NCBI RefSeq assembly: GCF_005435165.1
Contig: NZ_SGUC01000019.1
Span: 1-53,706, forward strand
Reading direction: 5' to 3'
Length of the DNA stretch: 53,706 nt
Source of the DNA: Halorubrum sp. GN11_10-6_MGM
Lineage (GTDB): Archaea; Halobacteriota; Halobacteria; Halobacteriales; Haloferacaceae
Shown here: one piece after another, positions 43,138-52,045 of the stretch
Numbering within the stretch: position 1 is the first letter of the stretch
How the letters are laid out: each line of letters starts with the position of its first letter
Position numbers and translations under genes: made by a program
The notes under the pieces: generated by a model
Databases searched by the model: none
What the model was told of the DNA's origin: nothing
Seen by the model: the letters and a program-made list of their open reading frames with translations, nothing else

Positions 43138-43680
43138 TCACCGATCGACCGGATCGATCGGCAGCCAGTCGACCGCGCCCTCGGCGAGCGTGAACGCGGC
43201 GAAGACCCGCCCGAGGACGAGCCCGTACAGCAGGTGCGCGACCGCGATGACGACGCCGAACTCGAACCCCGCCGTCAGCCCCGGCACCGGAAGCGTCGGC
43301 ACCGGCAGCGAGGTCGCGCCCTCGATCGCGATCGCGGCCGGCAACAGCAGCCCGCCGGTGATCACGCCGAGCAGCGCGGAGTGGACGATGCCCAGCGAGA
43401 GGCAGCCCCCCACGTCCCCCCGCAGGTCGGCGAAGAGGGGGCGGTCGAAGACGGCGACGAACAGGCCCCCGAACAGCGTGCTGTTGAACAGGTGAACGAC
43501 CCACCCCGCGAGGACCGTCTCGACGCCGATCAGCGCGCCGATCGTCGGCATGAGCCCGAGGCCGAAGTGTAACACGAGGCCCATCGCGGCGCCGGCGACG
43601 AACCCCGAGACCGCTCCCGCGCGCCACCGTCGCCTCCCGCCCGTCGGTTCGCTCCCGCCGCTCCGGTCAGAGTACAACAT
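43138..43680 (-). CDS. polytopic membrane protein, unknown family
   Basis: The 180-residue protein has about four to five transmembrane helices (residues 23-45, 55-75, 90-120, 130-165) with glycine-rich faces (AGAVSGFVAGAAMGLVLHFG). A repeated small-residue pattern suggests a channel-like or scaffold protein. Function unknown. It lies between archease and rtcB, all on the minus strand. Confidence 0.75.
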   Translation of the reverse strand: MLYSDRSGGSEPTGGRRRWRAGAVSGFVAGAAMGLVLHFGLGLMPTIGALIGVETVLAGWVVHLFNSTLFGGLFVAVFDRPLFADLRGDVGGCLSLGIVHSALLGVITGGLLLPAAIAIEGATSLPVPTLPVPGLTAGFEFGVVIAVAHLLYGLVLGRVFAAFTLAEGAVDWLPIDPVDR

Positions 43681-43748
43681 ACGTTACCAACGCCCTCGAT
43701 AAATATAATGGTTCCTCACGGAGTGCCGCAAGACGGGGTCTCACTGCC

Positions 43749-44237
43749 TCACACGTCGAGCACGACGTACGCGTACCAGCCGTCGCCGCGGCGTTCGAGC
43801 GCCATCTCGGAGTACGTGACCGCCTTGATCTCCCGGGCGGCCACCGCGTCGAGGGGGACCCCCCGGGCGCTGGCGGTGAGCCGCCACTCGCTCGGCTCCG
43901 GGTCGCGCTCGTCGGGCTGGTCGTCGTCGCCGCCTCCGCGGGTCGGCGTCGCCGACTCTGCTTCGGCGGTCGGCTCGACGACCGTACAGCGGTGGTCGGC
44001 CGGGAGCACGAGCCGCACGTCGCGCTCGTAGATCAGTTGGTCGAGGTAGTCGAACAGCAGGGCCTCCCGGCTCTCGGCGGCGACCTCGAACTCGAACCGG
44101 TCGCCGCCGGTCTCCGGAACCGACTCCGCGCTCGCCGCGGTGAGCCCGTCGGCGACCGCCGCGAACAGCGCCGAGAGGTCGTCGGCCGTCGCCTCGACGG
44201 CGACGTCGGCGGTGTGGTCGCGGAGCTCGTACGTCAT
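43749..44237 (-). CDS. archease
   Basis: Accelerates RtcB guanylylation and turnover. The 162-residue protein has the family start YELRDHTADVAVEATADD (metal Asp/His), LLFDYLDQLIYERDV and the C-terminal KAVTYSEMALERRGDGWYAY. A disordered acidic insertion (about residues 93-112) is an unusual haloarchaeal addition. It overlaps the DUF502 gene by ATGA and is two genes from rtcB, which supports the assignment. Confidence 0.92.
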   Translation of the reverse strand: MTYELRDHTADVAVEATADDLSALFAAVADGLTAASAESVPETGGDRFEFEVAAESREALLFDYLDQLIYERDVRLVLPADHRCTVVEPTAEAESATPTRGGGDDDQPDERDPEPSEWRLTASARGVPLDAVAAREIKAVTYSEMALERRGDGWYAYVVLDV

Positions 44238-45064
44238 CGGTCGTCGCTCCCGCCGTCAGCCTCGTTCGTTCCGCCGCCCCCGTCGCGGGGCTCCTCGGCG
44301 CCGTCCACCCCCTCGTCGGTCTGAAACCGCGCGTCGATCGTCCGCTCGGGCGCGCCGGCGCGGAGGTCGTTCGGGTCGACGTCGTCGAGGTCGGCCGCGA
44401 CCTCCTCCAGCGCGACGCCGCTCGTGACCAGCGCGCGGATCCCCTCGTCGACGGTCAGCTCCACGTCGACGACCCGACGGTCCGGGACGAACACGACGTG
44501 GCCGCCCATCACCGGGTTCGGCGCCATCGGCATGAACAGCGTTCGCATGCCGTCCCCCTCGCCGTCCGCGTGGCCCGCGATCACCTCCGGCGTCTCACTG
44601 GTGACGAACGCGAGGGTGTACGTCTCCTCCGTCGGGAACTCCACGAGGACGACCTCGCGGAAGTTCCCGCCGTCCGAGTCGAGCATCGCGTCGCTCATCT
44701 GTCGGAACCCCTGATAGACGGAGCCGACGCCCGGCACCCGCTCGACAGCGTAGTCGACGTACGCGACGGCGCGCTCGCCGTACCGCGAGGACTCGACGGC
44801 CGCCCCGATGATGACGATCGCGGCCACGAACACGACCGGCGTCGCGATCTCGATCGCGAGCTCGCGGGATATCGCGCCGACGACCGGCAGGCCGCCCCCC
44901 GGCGACACGGCGACGATCGCCGACGAGAAGGCGTCGAGGTAGTCGTACACCGCGTTGAACGCGAACGCGAGGACGGCGAGCGTAATGACGGCGGGAACGA
45001 TGACGGCGATGCCGGTCAGGAACGCCCGTCGGACCAGCTCCACGCCCGACGACTCGTCGGTCAT
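44234..45064 (-). CDS. DUF502 family membrane protein
   Basis: The 276-residue protein has two transmembrane segments near the N-terminus (RRAFLTGIAVIVPAVITLAV and ATPVVFVAAIVIIGAAV), then the family-typical VPGVGSVYQGFRQ, VVLVEFPTEETYTLAFVT and MGGHVVFVPDRRV. Function is not established; the family is common in bacteria and archaea. A disordered acidic tail follows. It overlaps archease. The start at 45064 is chosen because the extension falls in repeated noncoding DNA. Confidence 0.88.
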   Translation of the reverse strand: MTDESSGVELVRRAFLTGIAVIVPAVITLAVLAFAFNAVYDYLDAFSSAIVAVSPGGGLPVVGAISRELAIEIATPVVFVAAIVIIGAAVESSRYGERAVAYVDYAVERVPGVGSVYQGFRQMSDAMLDSDGGNFREVVLVEFPTEETYTLAFVTSETPEVIAGHADGEGDGMRTLFMPMAPNPVMGGHVVFVPDRRVVDVELTVDEGIRALVTSGVALEEVAADLDDVDPNDLRAGAPERTIDARFQTDEGVDGAEEPRDGGGGTNEADGGSDDR

Positions 45065-45117
45065 TGATCTCGACCACGCCCGAGCGCGACAAAACGTTTC
45101 CGTCGCGGTCGCACCGT

Positions 45118-45247
45118 TTCCGTTCTCGCTGGCGGCGGAACCGCCCGCAACCGTTCTCGCTGTCGGCGGAGTCGGCCGCAACGGTCCCCGCTGGCGGCGA
45201 AGCCGCCCGCAACGGTCCCCGCTGGCGGTGGAGTTATATTCTGCCCG
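45118..45247. repeat. four degenerate 31-bp GC-rich palindromic repeats in a divergent promoter region
   Basis: Units start at about 45118, 45149, 45180 and 45211 with an exact 31-base period. Each holds an imperfect hairpin; the third is the best, GGCGGC-GAA-GCCGCC. The last unit ends in the TATA-like ttatatt of the GNAT gene. There is no spacer variation of the CRISPR sort. Confidence 0.75.
45233..45240 (+). promoter_or_regulatory. TATA-like box of the GNAT gene
   Basis: gttatatt is about 28 bases ahead of the GTG at 45265, supporting a leaderless start at that GTG. Confidence 0.5.
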
Positions 45248-45264
45248 CGTGTTAGGTCTCCCCA

Positions 45265-45738
45265 GTGAGCGTCAACGTCGAAAAGCGGATCGACCCGCCC
45301 GGCGAGTCCGACTACGCGACCGCCGCGTGGGAGCTCAAAGAGCGAATCCGATCCGCCGAGGGCGTCCTTCGACAGCGACGCGGATTCTTCGTCGACGCGT
45401 ACCGCCGGTCGACCGCCCACCTGCTCGTCGAGAACGACCGGCTCGTCGCGTTCGCCTCCGTCCGCCGCGACGGCTACATCCTCTTTCTCGCCGTTCACCC
45501 CGACCACCGCGGCCGCGGCCACGCCGAGCGGCTGATCGCCGACGTCGCGGAGAATAACCGGTCGGTCACCTGCCACGCCCGCACCACCAACCGCCGGGCG
45601 CTCGGGTTCTACGAGCATCTCGGCTTCGAGGTCATCCGCCGCATCGACGACTACTACGAGGACGGCGGCGACGCCTACTACCTCAAGCTCGGCGGCGAGT
45701 CGCTCCGCGAGCGACTCTCCGGATTCGTCGGCCGGTAA
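45265..45738 (+). CDS. GNAT-family N-acetyltransferase
   Basis: The 157-residue product has the acetyl-CoA motif AVHPDHRGRGHAERLI (residues 74-89) and the C-terminal TTNRRALGFYEHLGFEVI, typical of RimI-like GNAT enzymes. It acetylates an amine of a protein N-terminus or small molecule. Starts at GTG 45265. It is followed by a separate IMPase gene on the same strand. Confidence 0.88.
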   Translation: MSVNVEKRIDPPGESDYATAAWELKERIRSAEGVLRQRRGFFVDAYRRSTAHLLVENDRLVAFASVRRDGYILFLAVHPDHRGRGHAERLIADVAENNRSVTCHARTTNRRALGFYEHLGFEVIRRIDDYYEDGGDAYYLKLGGESLRERLSGFVGR

Positions 45739-45817
45739 CGGGATCAGGAGATCGCCCCGTGTTCACCGGTCTCACGCGACCACAATTCGTTTCATCACCC
45801 CTGTCGAACCCGACGGT

Positions 45818-46690
45818 ATGACCGACCACGACCGGATCGAAGCGGTCGCGCGGGCGGCCGTTCTCGCCGGGGGCGCGGAGCTTCGCGCCCGGTATCGAGA
45901 CGGCGATACCGAAGCCGAGTACGGGGCGCACGACGTGAAGGCGGCGGCCGACGTGGCGGCCGAGTCCCGGATGCTCCCCGTCGTCCGCGAGGCGTTCCCG
46001 AACCACGCGGTGTTCGCCGAGGAGGCGGGCGAGTTCGCGGGCACGGAGCCGTACCGATGGATAATCGACCCGCTCGACGGCACCAACGACTTCGCCGCGG
46101 GCCTGCCGACGTTCGCATCGTCGGTCGCGGTCCTCCGGGACGGGGAGCCGCTCGTCGCGGCCCTCCACCAGCCGGCGACGGACGAGACGTACGTCGCGCG
46201 TTCCGGCGACGGCGTTCGGTACGGCGGCGACCGCGTCGGCGTCGACGACGTGCCGGAAACGGGTGGGTCCGAGGGAGGTGGTGGAGGGTCCAAGGGAGAC
46301 GGAGGCTCTGAGAGAGATGGAGGCTCTGAGGCAGACGGAGGGGCCGAGAACGACGTCGGGAGCGCCACCGTCGCGGTGATCGTCGGCCGCGACGTGCCCC
46401 GCGACCCGGCGCTCGCGGCCGAGGCGGACGCCCTCCGAGCCGCGCTCGGCGACCGCGTCAAGCGCGTGGTCGACAGCTGGGCGCCGACGGTTCACTCGGG
46501 GCTGTTCGCCCGCGGCCGGCTCCGGGGGCTCGTCCAGTTCCGTCCGGACGAGGAGGAACAGGCCGTCACCGAACTGCTCGCGTCCGAGGCCGGCGCCGCG
46601 GTCCGGCGCGACGGGGATCTGTACGTCGCCGCGACCGACGAGGCGACGCTCGGCGAACTGTGGTCGACGCTCGACGGCGCGGACCGGTGA
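45818..46690 (+). CDS. inositol monophosphatase/fructose-1,6-bisphosphatase family protein
   Basis: The 290-residue protein has the metal-binding motif WIIDPLDGTNDFAAGLPTFA (residues 80-99, DPLDGT) and Glu in FAEEAGEF. The C-terminal motif WAPTVHSGLFARGRLRG is a weak version of the usual WDxAAG. Between residues about 148 and 178 there is an inserted linker of Gly/Ser/Asp near-repeats. It hydrolyses a sugar or polyol phosphate; the substrate is unknown. Confidence 0.85.
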   Translation: MTDHDRIEAVARAAVLAGGAELRARYRDGDTEAEYGAHDVKAAADVAAESRMLPVVREAFPNHAVFAEEAGEFAGTEPYRWIIDPLDGTNDFAAGLPTFASSVAVLRDGEPLVAALHQPATDETYVARSGDGVRYGGDRVGVDDVPETGGSEGGGGGSKGDGGSERDGGSEADGGAENDVGSATVAVIVGRDVPRDPALAAEADALRAALGDRVKRVVDSWAPTVHSGLFARGRLRGLVQFRPDEEEQAVTELLASEAGAAVRRDGDLYVAATDEATLGELWSTLDGADR

Positions 46691-46737
46691 CCCCGAAAAC
46701 CGACAGCCATTAGCACGCGCCGCGAGGAGACGCGGGC

Positions 46738-47961
46738 ATGACCGACGCCACTCCCGCGTCGCTCGCGGAACGCGTCCGCGACGGCGAGCTCCGCTTCCAC
46801 GAACTCGAAGACCACGCCGACGCCGACGCCGCGGCCGCGGCGCGCCGGCTGCTCGTCGCGGAGGCGACCGACGCCGACCTCGACCCCCTCGGCGAGTACG
46901 CGTTCGACGCCGACGCCGTCCACGGGTCGAACATCGAGAACACGCTCGGGGGCGTCCAGGTCCCCGTCGGCGTCGCGGGGCCGGTGACCGTCGACGGCGG
47001 CGCGGCCTCGAGCGAGCGCTACCTGCCGCTGGCGACCACCGAGGGGGCGCTGGTCGCGTCGATCAACCGCGGCTGCTCCGTGATCGACGACGGCGGCGGC
47101 GCGACCGCGCGCGTGACCAAGAGCGGGATGACCCGCGCGCCGGTGTTCCGGGTCGGCGGCGTCGCGGAGGCCGAGGCGCTCGTCGACTGGGTGCGCGACA
47201 ACGTGCCCGCGCTCGCCGAGGCCGCGGAGTCGACGACGAGCCACGGCGAGCTGCTCGACGTGACGCCGTACGTCGTCGGCAACAACGTCTTCTGCCGGTT
47301 CCGCTACGACACGAAGGACGCGATGGGGATGAACATGGCCACCATCGCCACGCGGGAGGCCTGCGACGTTGTCGAGGCGGAGACGGACGCCTCGCTCGTC
47401 GCGCTGTCGGGCAACCTCTGTTCGGACAAGAAGCCGGCCGCGATCAACGCGGTCGAGGGGCGCGGGCGCTCGGTCGTCGCCGACGCGACGATCCCCCGCG
47501 GGGTCGTCGAGAACCGACTCCACACGACCCCGGAGGCGATCGCGGAGATCAACACCCGGAAGAACCTCGTCGGCTCCGCGAAGGCCGGCGCGCTCGGCTT
47601 CAACGCCCACGTCGCCAACGCGGTCGCGGCGATGTTCCTCGCCACCGGGCAGGACGAGGCGCAGGTCGTCGAGGGCGCGAACGCGATCACGACCGCCGAG
47701 GCGACCGCCGACGGCGACCTCTACGTCTCCGTCTCGCTGGCGAGCCTCGAAGTGGGGACCGTCGGCGGCGGGACGAAGCTCCCGACCCAGCGGGCGAGCT
47801 TAGAGATCCTCGGCGTCGCCGGGGGCGGGGACCCGGCCGGGAGCAACGCCGACGCGCTCGCGGAGTCGATCGCGGTGTGCGCGCTCGCGGGCGAGCTCTC
47901 CCTGCTCGCCGCGCTCGGCTCGCGGCACCTCTCGTCGGCGCACGAGGAGCTCGGACGATAG
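46738..47961 (+). CDS. hmgA: HMG-CoA reductase
   Basis: Makes mevalonate for archaeal isoprenoid lipids. The 407-residue class I enzyme has ENTLGGVQVPVGVAGP, the catalytic-Lys region SDKKPAA, DAMGMNMAT, TGQDEAQVVEGANA and the C-terminal His in HLSSAHEELGR. No membrane domain, as in archaea. Confidence 0.97.
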   Translation: MTDATPASLAERVRDGELRFHELEDHADADAAAAARRLLVAEATDADLDPLGEYAFDADAVHGSNIENTLGGVQVPVGVAGPVTVDGGAASSERYLPLATTEGALVASINRGCSVIDDGGGATARVTKSGMTRAPVFRVGGVAEAEALVDWVRDNVPALAEAAESTTSHGELLDVTPYVVGNNVFCRFRYDTKDAMGMNMATIATREACDVVEAETDASLVALSGNLCSDKKPAAINAVEGRGRSVVADATIPRGVVENRLHTTPEAIAEINTRKNLVGSAKAGALGFNAHVANAVAAMFLATGQDEAQVVEGANAITTAEATADGDLYVSVSLASLEVGTVGGGTKLPTQRASLEILGVAGGGDPAGSNADALAESIAVCALAGELSLLAALGSRHLSSAHEELGR

Positions 47962-47988
47962 CCGGCTTCGGCCGACGACCCCGCGCTC

Positions 47989-48306
47989 TCAGTCCGACCA
48001 GCGCGGGCAGTCGTCGCGGAGCGCCTCGCGTCCCGCGTCGGTGACTCGGTACATCGCCTCGCCGGAGACGCGCTCGACGAGTCCGGCGTCGACCAGCGCC
48101 GTCAGCCGCGACTCCACGTGGTCGTCGTACAGCCCCGTGTTCCCCGCGATGAACGCCTGGTAGTCGGCGCCGACGTCGGCGAGGTACGAGAGCAGCCGCT
48201 CGTCGGACCGCGTGAGCGACGGGCGGTCGGGGTCGATCCCCTCTCTCCCTCCCTGCTCGGAACCGTCCACCGAACGGTCGGCCGACTGTGCGTCGGGTGC
48301 GTCCAT
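47989..48306 (-). CDS. winged-helix DNA-binding protein
   Basis: The 105-residue protein carries a winged-helix domain (residues 28-95: RSDERLLSYLADVGADYQAF, then RLTALVDAGLVERVSGEAMY). An acidic leader precedes it. It looks like a MarR/ArsR-type haloarchaeal regulator. Target unknown. It is convergent with hmgA (27-base gap). Confidence 0.8.
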   Translation of the reverse strand: MDAPDAQSADRSVDGSEQGGREGIDPDRPSLTRSDERLLSYLADVGADYQAFIAGNTGLYDDHVESRLTALVDAGLVERVSGEAMYRVTDAGREALRDDCPRWSD

Positions 48307-48443
48307 CTCACACGTGGTGACGAATACCACAGTAAAGGGGTCACCGGCGGTTCTCACTCGTTGGGAGTCGCTCGGACTCGGACGAACGTGTTCGTCACCA
48401 AACCCGTCCTCTGAACGCGTTTCCGACGACGGTTCCGACCGGT

Positions 48444-49889
48444 TCAGTCGTCGGCGCTGGTAGACGACGCACCGGCGGCGTCGCTTCCCACCGCACGCTC
48501 GGGCAGCATCGGCGTCCCGTCGGCGCGCGGGCCGAGCCGCGGGCCGTGCGGGCCGTCGTCGGGGTCGATCCGGCGACGGGTCCGGTAGTCGGTGGAGCGC
48601 TCGACGGGCGTCCGGCCGATCGCCGTTATCATTTCGACGTAGTCGTCGAACGAGCGGTACTCGCCGTACTCGCCGCCCGCGCGGCTGGTGATCTCCTCGG
48701 AGAGGATTGTGCCCATGAAGTCGTCGGCGCCGCAGTTGAGCAGCTTCAGCCCGTGGGCGTCGCCCGACTTCACCCACGAGGCCTGGACGTGGTCGACGTT
48801 GTCCAAGAAGAGCCGCGCGACCGCGACCACGAGTTCGTCCTCGGCGCGCGAGGGGCCGGAGTCGACGACGCCGCGGCGGTAGAGGGGGGTGTTCTGGTGG
48901 ATGAAGGAGAGGGGGACGAACTCCGTGATCGCGCCCGTCCGGTCCTGGAGGTCGCGGATCACTCCGAGGTGCTCCGCGCGGTGTTCGACCGTCTCGACGT
49001 GGCCGTACATCATCGTCGAGGTGACGTCTAAGCCGGCGGCGGCCGCGCCCTCCATCGCGGCCACCCAGTCGTCGGTGCGGATCTTCCCCGGACAGATCAC
49101 GTCGCGGACCTCGTCGACGAGGATCTCGGCGGCCGTGCCCGGCGCGGAGTCGAGCCCGGCGCCGGCCAGTTCGCGGTAGACGGACTCGTACGTCCAGTCG
49201 GTCCCGCGTCTCGCGTGGTACGCCTCCTCGGGCGTCATCGAGTGGAGGTGGACGCCGCCGACCGACATCGCGTTCATCTGCTCGACGTAGGTGCCGGGGT
49301 CGGTGTCGTACGCCGCGGGCGGCTTGTAGTTCACCTCGCTCGCGGGGTCGTCGTACGCGGCGAGGATCTCGTGGTGCTCCTCGTTCAGCGCGAACGCCGG
49401 GTGGAGCCCCGAGACGGAACACACCTCGTAGATCCCCATGTCGAGGGCGTCCTCGACCACCGCGCGCGACTCGGTCGGGGTCTTCGTGAACCCGGCGTGG
49501 TCGGCGTCGCTGTCGGCCTCGAACGCGTGCGCGGTGTCCTTGAAGTTACAGAACAGACAGCCCGTGTTACAGGCCGTCGTGACGTTGTTGTTGAGGTTGG
49601 CGACGAAGGTGACCTCGTCGCCGACCGCCTCGCGTCGCCGTCGGTCGGCGGCCTCCAGCACCGCCTCCTTGCGGACGGGGTCGATCCCCTCGCGGTCCGT
49701 CCCGGTGGCGAGCAGTTCGGTCGCGTCGTCGACCGTCAGCCGGACGCCGTCGCGGGCCTTCGAGAGCGCGTTCTCGAACGACTGGTCGGTCCCGGGCGTC
49801 GCGAAGTCGAACTCGTTCGCGCCGCTCTCCGGTCCGCCGCCCTCGCCCTCGTTCGATCCGCTCGCGTCGGATCCGCCGCCCGAACTCAT
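48444..49889 (-). CDS. cofH: 7,8-didemethyl-8-hydroxy-5-deazariboflavin synthase subunit CofH
   Basis: Radical-SAM enzyme joining a tyrosine-derived fragment to the flavin precursor of coenzyme F420. The 481-residue protein has the cluster motif CNTGCLFCNFKD, SGLHPAFALNEEHHEI, SVGGVHLHSMTPEEAYHAR and STMMYGHVE, as in CofH. The N-terminus is disordered (Gly/Ser/Glu) and the C-terminus is long and polar. The start at 49889 is chosen because the upstream frame runs through repeat copy C. Confidence 0.93.
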   Translation of the reverse strand: MSSGGGSDASGSNEGEGGGPESGANEFDFATPGTDQSFENALSKARDGVRLTVDDATELLATGTDREGIDPVRKEAVLEAADRRRREAVGDEVTFVANLNNNVTTACNTGCLFCNFKDTAHAFEADSDADHAGFTKTPTESRAVVEDALDMGIYEVCSVSGLHPAFALNEEHHEILAAYDDPASEVNYKPPAAYDTDPGTYVEQMNAMSVGGVHLHSMTPEEAYHARRGTDWTYESVYRELAGAGLDSAPGTAAEILVDEVRDVICPGKIRTDDWVAAMEGAAAAGLDVTSTMMYGHVETVEHRAEHLGVIRDLQDRTGAITEFVPLSFIHQNTPLYRRGVVDSGPSRAEDELVVAVARLFLDNVDHVQASWVKSGDAHGLKLLNCGADDFMGTILSEEITSRAGGEYGEYRSFDDYVEMITAIGRTPVERSTDYRTRRRIDPDDGPHGPRLGPRADGTPMLPERAVGSDAAGASSTSADD

Positions 49890-50333
49890 CCCGTAACGCT
49901 CCCGGTTCCACCCTGATAAACGGGCGGGTCGCGACAGACAGAACACGACAATTGGACACCCGAACTGCGGTGGCGCGTGCCTGCGAGCGGCGCTTCGCGC
50001 CGCGAGCCAGCACGCGCGAGGGAGTCGGGCGCGACGAGGGCGACCGAAGGGAGCCCGAAGACGCGCCCGACGAGGCTGGGGAGGCGTGAGGTGCGGGGCG
50101 GTCGCGGTCGGGCGGGACTCGAAGGGGCAGTCGGAAGGCGGGCGCAGGCGACGTAAGCACCGCAGCGAAGGAGCGGTAGCGACTGAGCGAGGAGCACAGC
50201 GAGCGTGCGCCCGCCTTCCGGCTGGGGCTTCGGGAGTGCTCGTGTCGATCAGCGATTTATGACCAGTACCCGTCTCGCCCGGCCGAGCGGCTGGGGCTGT
50301 GACGGTGTCCGTCACCGATCCGCCCGAGTCCCC
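49890..50333. other. 444-base intergenic region holding structured repeat copy C
   Basis: Between cofH and the DUF6293 gene, both on the minus strand. It contains repeat copy C (49969-50235) and a solo tail segment (50284-50299). No protein gene is supported. Confidence 0.7.
49969..50299 (+). ncRNA. dispersed structured element, copy C (candidate structured RNA)
   Basis: Reads on the plus strand. The small hairpin GCGGCGC-TTC-GCGCCGC is at 49987-50003, the second stem GTCGGGCGCG/CGCGCCCGAC at 50024-50033 and 50062-50071, and the 19-bp stem at 50128-50146 with 50206-50224. The terminal GGCTGGGGCTTCGGGAG is followed by a second, partial GAGCGGCTGGGGCT at 50284-50297. Stem bases differ from copies A and B, pairing is kept, and the loop words ACGTAAGCACCGCAG and GAGGAGCACAGCGAG are nearly unchanged. 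Confidence 0.62.
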
Positions 50334-51323
50334 TCACGCCAACTCCCGGTAATCTCGGTCCTCGTCGCCGTGCGAACGCACCCACAGCTCGCCGATCCGC
50401 GAGAGGCTCGTCCGGTAGGACTTCCCGTGTTCCTCGCGCTCGATGTACCCCTTGCCGCCGGGGCCGAGCCGGTCGACGTTGTAGATCACCTTCGAGCGGA
50501 ACGAGTCGGTGTACTCCTCGTTGAGTTCGGCCGCGAGCGTCTCCGCCAGCTCGGAGACGGACTCGAACTCGCCGTGCTCGCCGAGCGTGAACAGCACGAG
50601 CTCCTCGAACGGCTTGACGTTCTGGAAGGAGGCGACCGGAAGCTCGATCACGTGGTCGTCGCCGATGCGCTTGGCGCCGATGGTGGTGCCGCGCTCGTCG
50701 AACTCCGCGAGCAGGTCGGTGGTGCTCGCCAGCCGGTCGGCGACGCGGTCGGGGTCGACGCCCGCGTCCGCGAGCGGCTCGTCGCTGCTCCCGCCGTCGC
50801 CGGCGTCGAGGTCGCGCAGGAGGTCGCGCGTCGCGCGCAGCTCTTCGGCGAGTTCGGTTTCGAGGTACTTCTCGGGCGCCGTGTAGTAGGTGTGGATGCG
50901 GTCGCGGTCCGCCTGCCGCTCGACCATGATCGAGTGGGCGGCGGTCGCGAACGCGAACGAGACGGGCCGGGGCATCGAACAGAGGTTCACCCACACCTCG
51001 CGCTCGTCGTCGCCCGCTCCCTCGTCCGCCCCCGCGTCGACGTCGTCCCGGTCCAGCTCCGCGTTTATCAGGTCGAAGGCGCGCTCGAAGGCGGCGTCGT
51101 AGTCGTACACGTCGTCCAGTCGCTCGCGGACCGTCTCCGCGCCGAGCAGGTTCCGGAAGTCCTGCTCCAGCTTGCGCGCGATGTTGCGCGAGTACTCGAC
51201 GTTGGCCTCGCTGCCGACGGTGCCCTCCAAGAGGATCACCCGGTCGACGTCGAACTGGTCCCGGATGAGCGGGGCGATCATCCGGTCGTAGTCGAACCCG
51301 ACGGGCACGACGTGGGTCTGCAT
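50334..51323 (-). CDS. DUF6293 / HFX_2341-type regulator with Rossmann-like N-domain and winged helix
   Basis: The 329-residue protein has an N-terminal Rossmann-like half (residues 1-150: MQTHVVPVGFDYDRMIAPLI, VWVNLCSMPRPVSFAFATA), which in this family resembles CARF ligand-binding domains. A winged-helix C-terminal half follows (FTLGEHGEFESVSELAETL, RLGPGGKGYIEREEHGKS). It probably senses a nucleotide-like ligand and binds DNA. The annotation is from remembered family features and needs confirmation. It lies next to repeat copy C. Confidence 0.75.
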   Translation of the reverse strand: MQTHVVPVGFDYDRMIAPLIRDQFDVDRVILLEGTVGSEANVEYSRNIARKLEQDFRNLLGAETVRERLDDVYDYDAAFERAFDLINAELDRDDVDAGADEGAGDDEREVWVNLCSMPRPVSFAFATAAHSIMVERQADRDRIHTYYTAPEKYLETELAEELRATRDLLRDLDAGDGGSSDEPLADAGVDPDRVADRLASTTDLLAEFDERGTTIGAKRIGDDHVIELPVASFQNVKPFEELVLFTLGEHGEFESVSELAETLAAELNEEYTDSFRSKVIYNVDRLGPGGKGYIEREEHGKSYRTSLSRIGELWVRSHGDEDRDYRELA

Positions 51324-51403
51324 ACGCGGTAGGGAGTCGCGGGAGATATAAAAACGAGGAGATCCGCCGACTGCGGGACCGGCGACGGGCCGCTGTCCGA
51401 GAG

Positions 51404-51411
51404 GTTTAACG
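51404..51411 (+). promoter_or_regulatory. TATA-like box of the LysE gene
   Basis: gtttaacg lies about 27 bases before the ATG at 51434. Confidence 0.4.
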
Positions 51412-51433
51412 GGTCGCCCCCGAGACGGGGAAT

Positions 51434-52045
51434 ATGACGTTCGCGTTCGGCTTCCCGTTCTCCGCGGCGACGTACGCCCTCTTCGTCCTCTCCGCCGCGA
51501 CGCTCGTCGCGACGCCGGGGCCGGACACGCTGTTCGTCCTCTCGCGGGCCGTCGAGGACCGACGGACGGGTCTTCACGCGGCGGCCGGCGTCACGACGGG
51601 CATCCTCTTTCACACCGCGCTCGTCGTCGTCGGCGTCGCGGCCGTCTACCGGACGATCCCCGGAGCGGAACCGCTGATCCGAACGGCCGGCGGCGTCTAC
51701 CTCTGTTACCTCGGCGTCGACACGTTCTGGTCGGCCGGGACCGCGGCGCCGTCGACGGCCGGCGGGCTGCGCGAGGGGTTCCTCGTCAACGCGCTCAACC
51801 CGCAGGTCGCGCTGTTCTTCCTCGCGTTCCTCCCCGGGTTCGTTCCGGCCGGCGCGGGAGAGACGGTCCCGCTCGCCGTGTTGGGCGTGACGTACGCCGC
51901 GCTCACCGCGGCGTACCTCGGCGCCGTCGCGGTCCTCGCCGACGGGGCCGCCGCGTACCTCCGGTCCGACGGCCTCGACCGACTGCTGAACCGCGTCGCC
52001 GGGGCGGTCCTCGTCGCGCTCGGAGGCTGGCTGCTTCTCTCCTGA
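51434..52045 (+). CDS. LysE-family amino acid exporter
   Basis: The 203-residue protein has about six membrane helices and the family motif ATPGPDTLFVLSRAVEDRR near residue 25, plus FLVNALNPQVALFFLAFLPG in the middle. LysE/RhtB proteins export amino acids such as homoserine, lysine or leucine; the cargo is unknown. Confidence 0.9.
   Translation: MTFAFGFPFSAATYALFVLSAATLVATPGPDTLFVLSRAVEDRRTGLHAAAGVTTGILFHTALVVVGVAAVYRTIPGAEPLIRTAGGVYLCYLGVDTFWSAGTAAPSTAGGLREGFLVNALNPQVALFFLAFLPGFVPAGAGETVPLAVLGVTYAALTAAYLGAVAVLADGAAAYLRSDGLDRLLNRVAGAVLVALGGWLLLS

Noticed and set aside
45118-45247. Possible CRISPR array
   Set aside because: 31-base units abut with degenerate sequence and no unique spacers.
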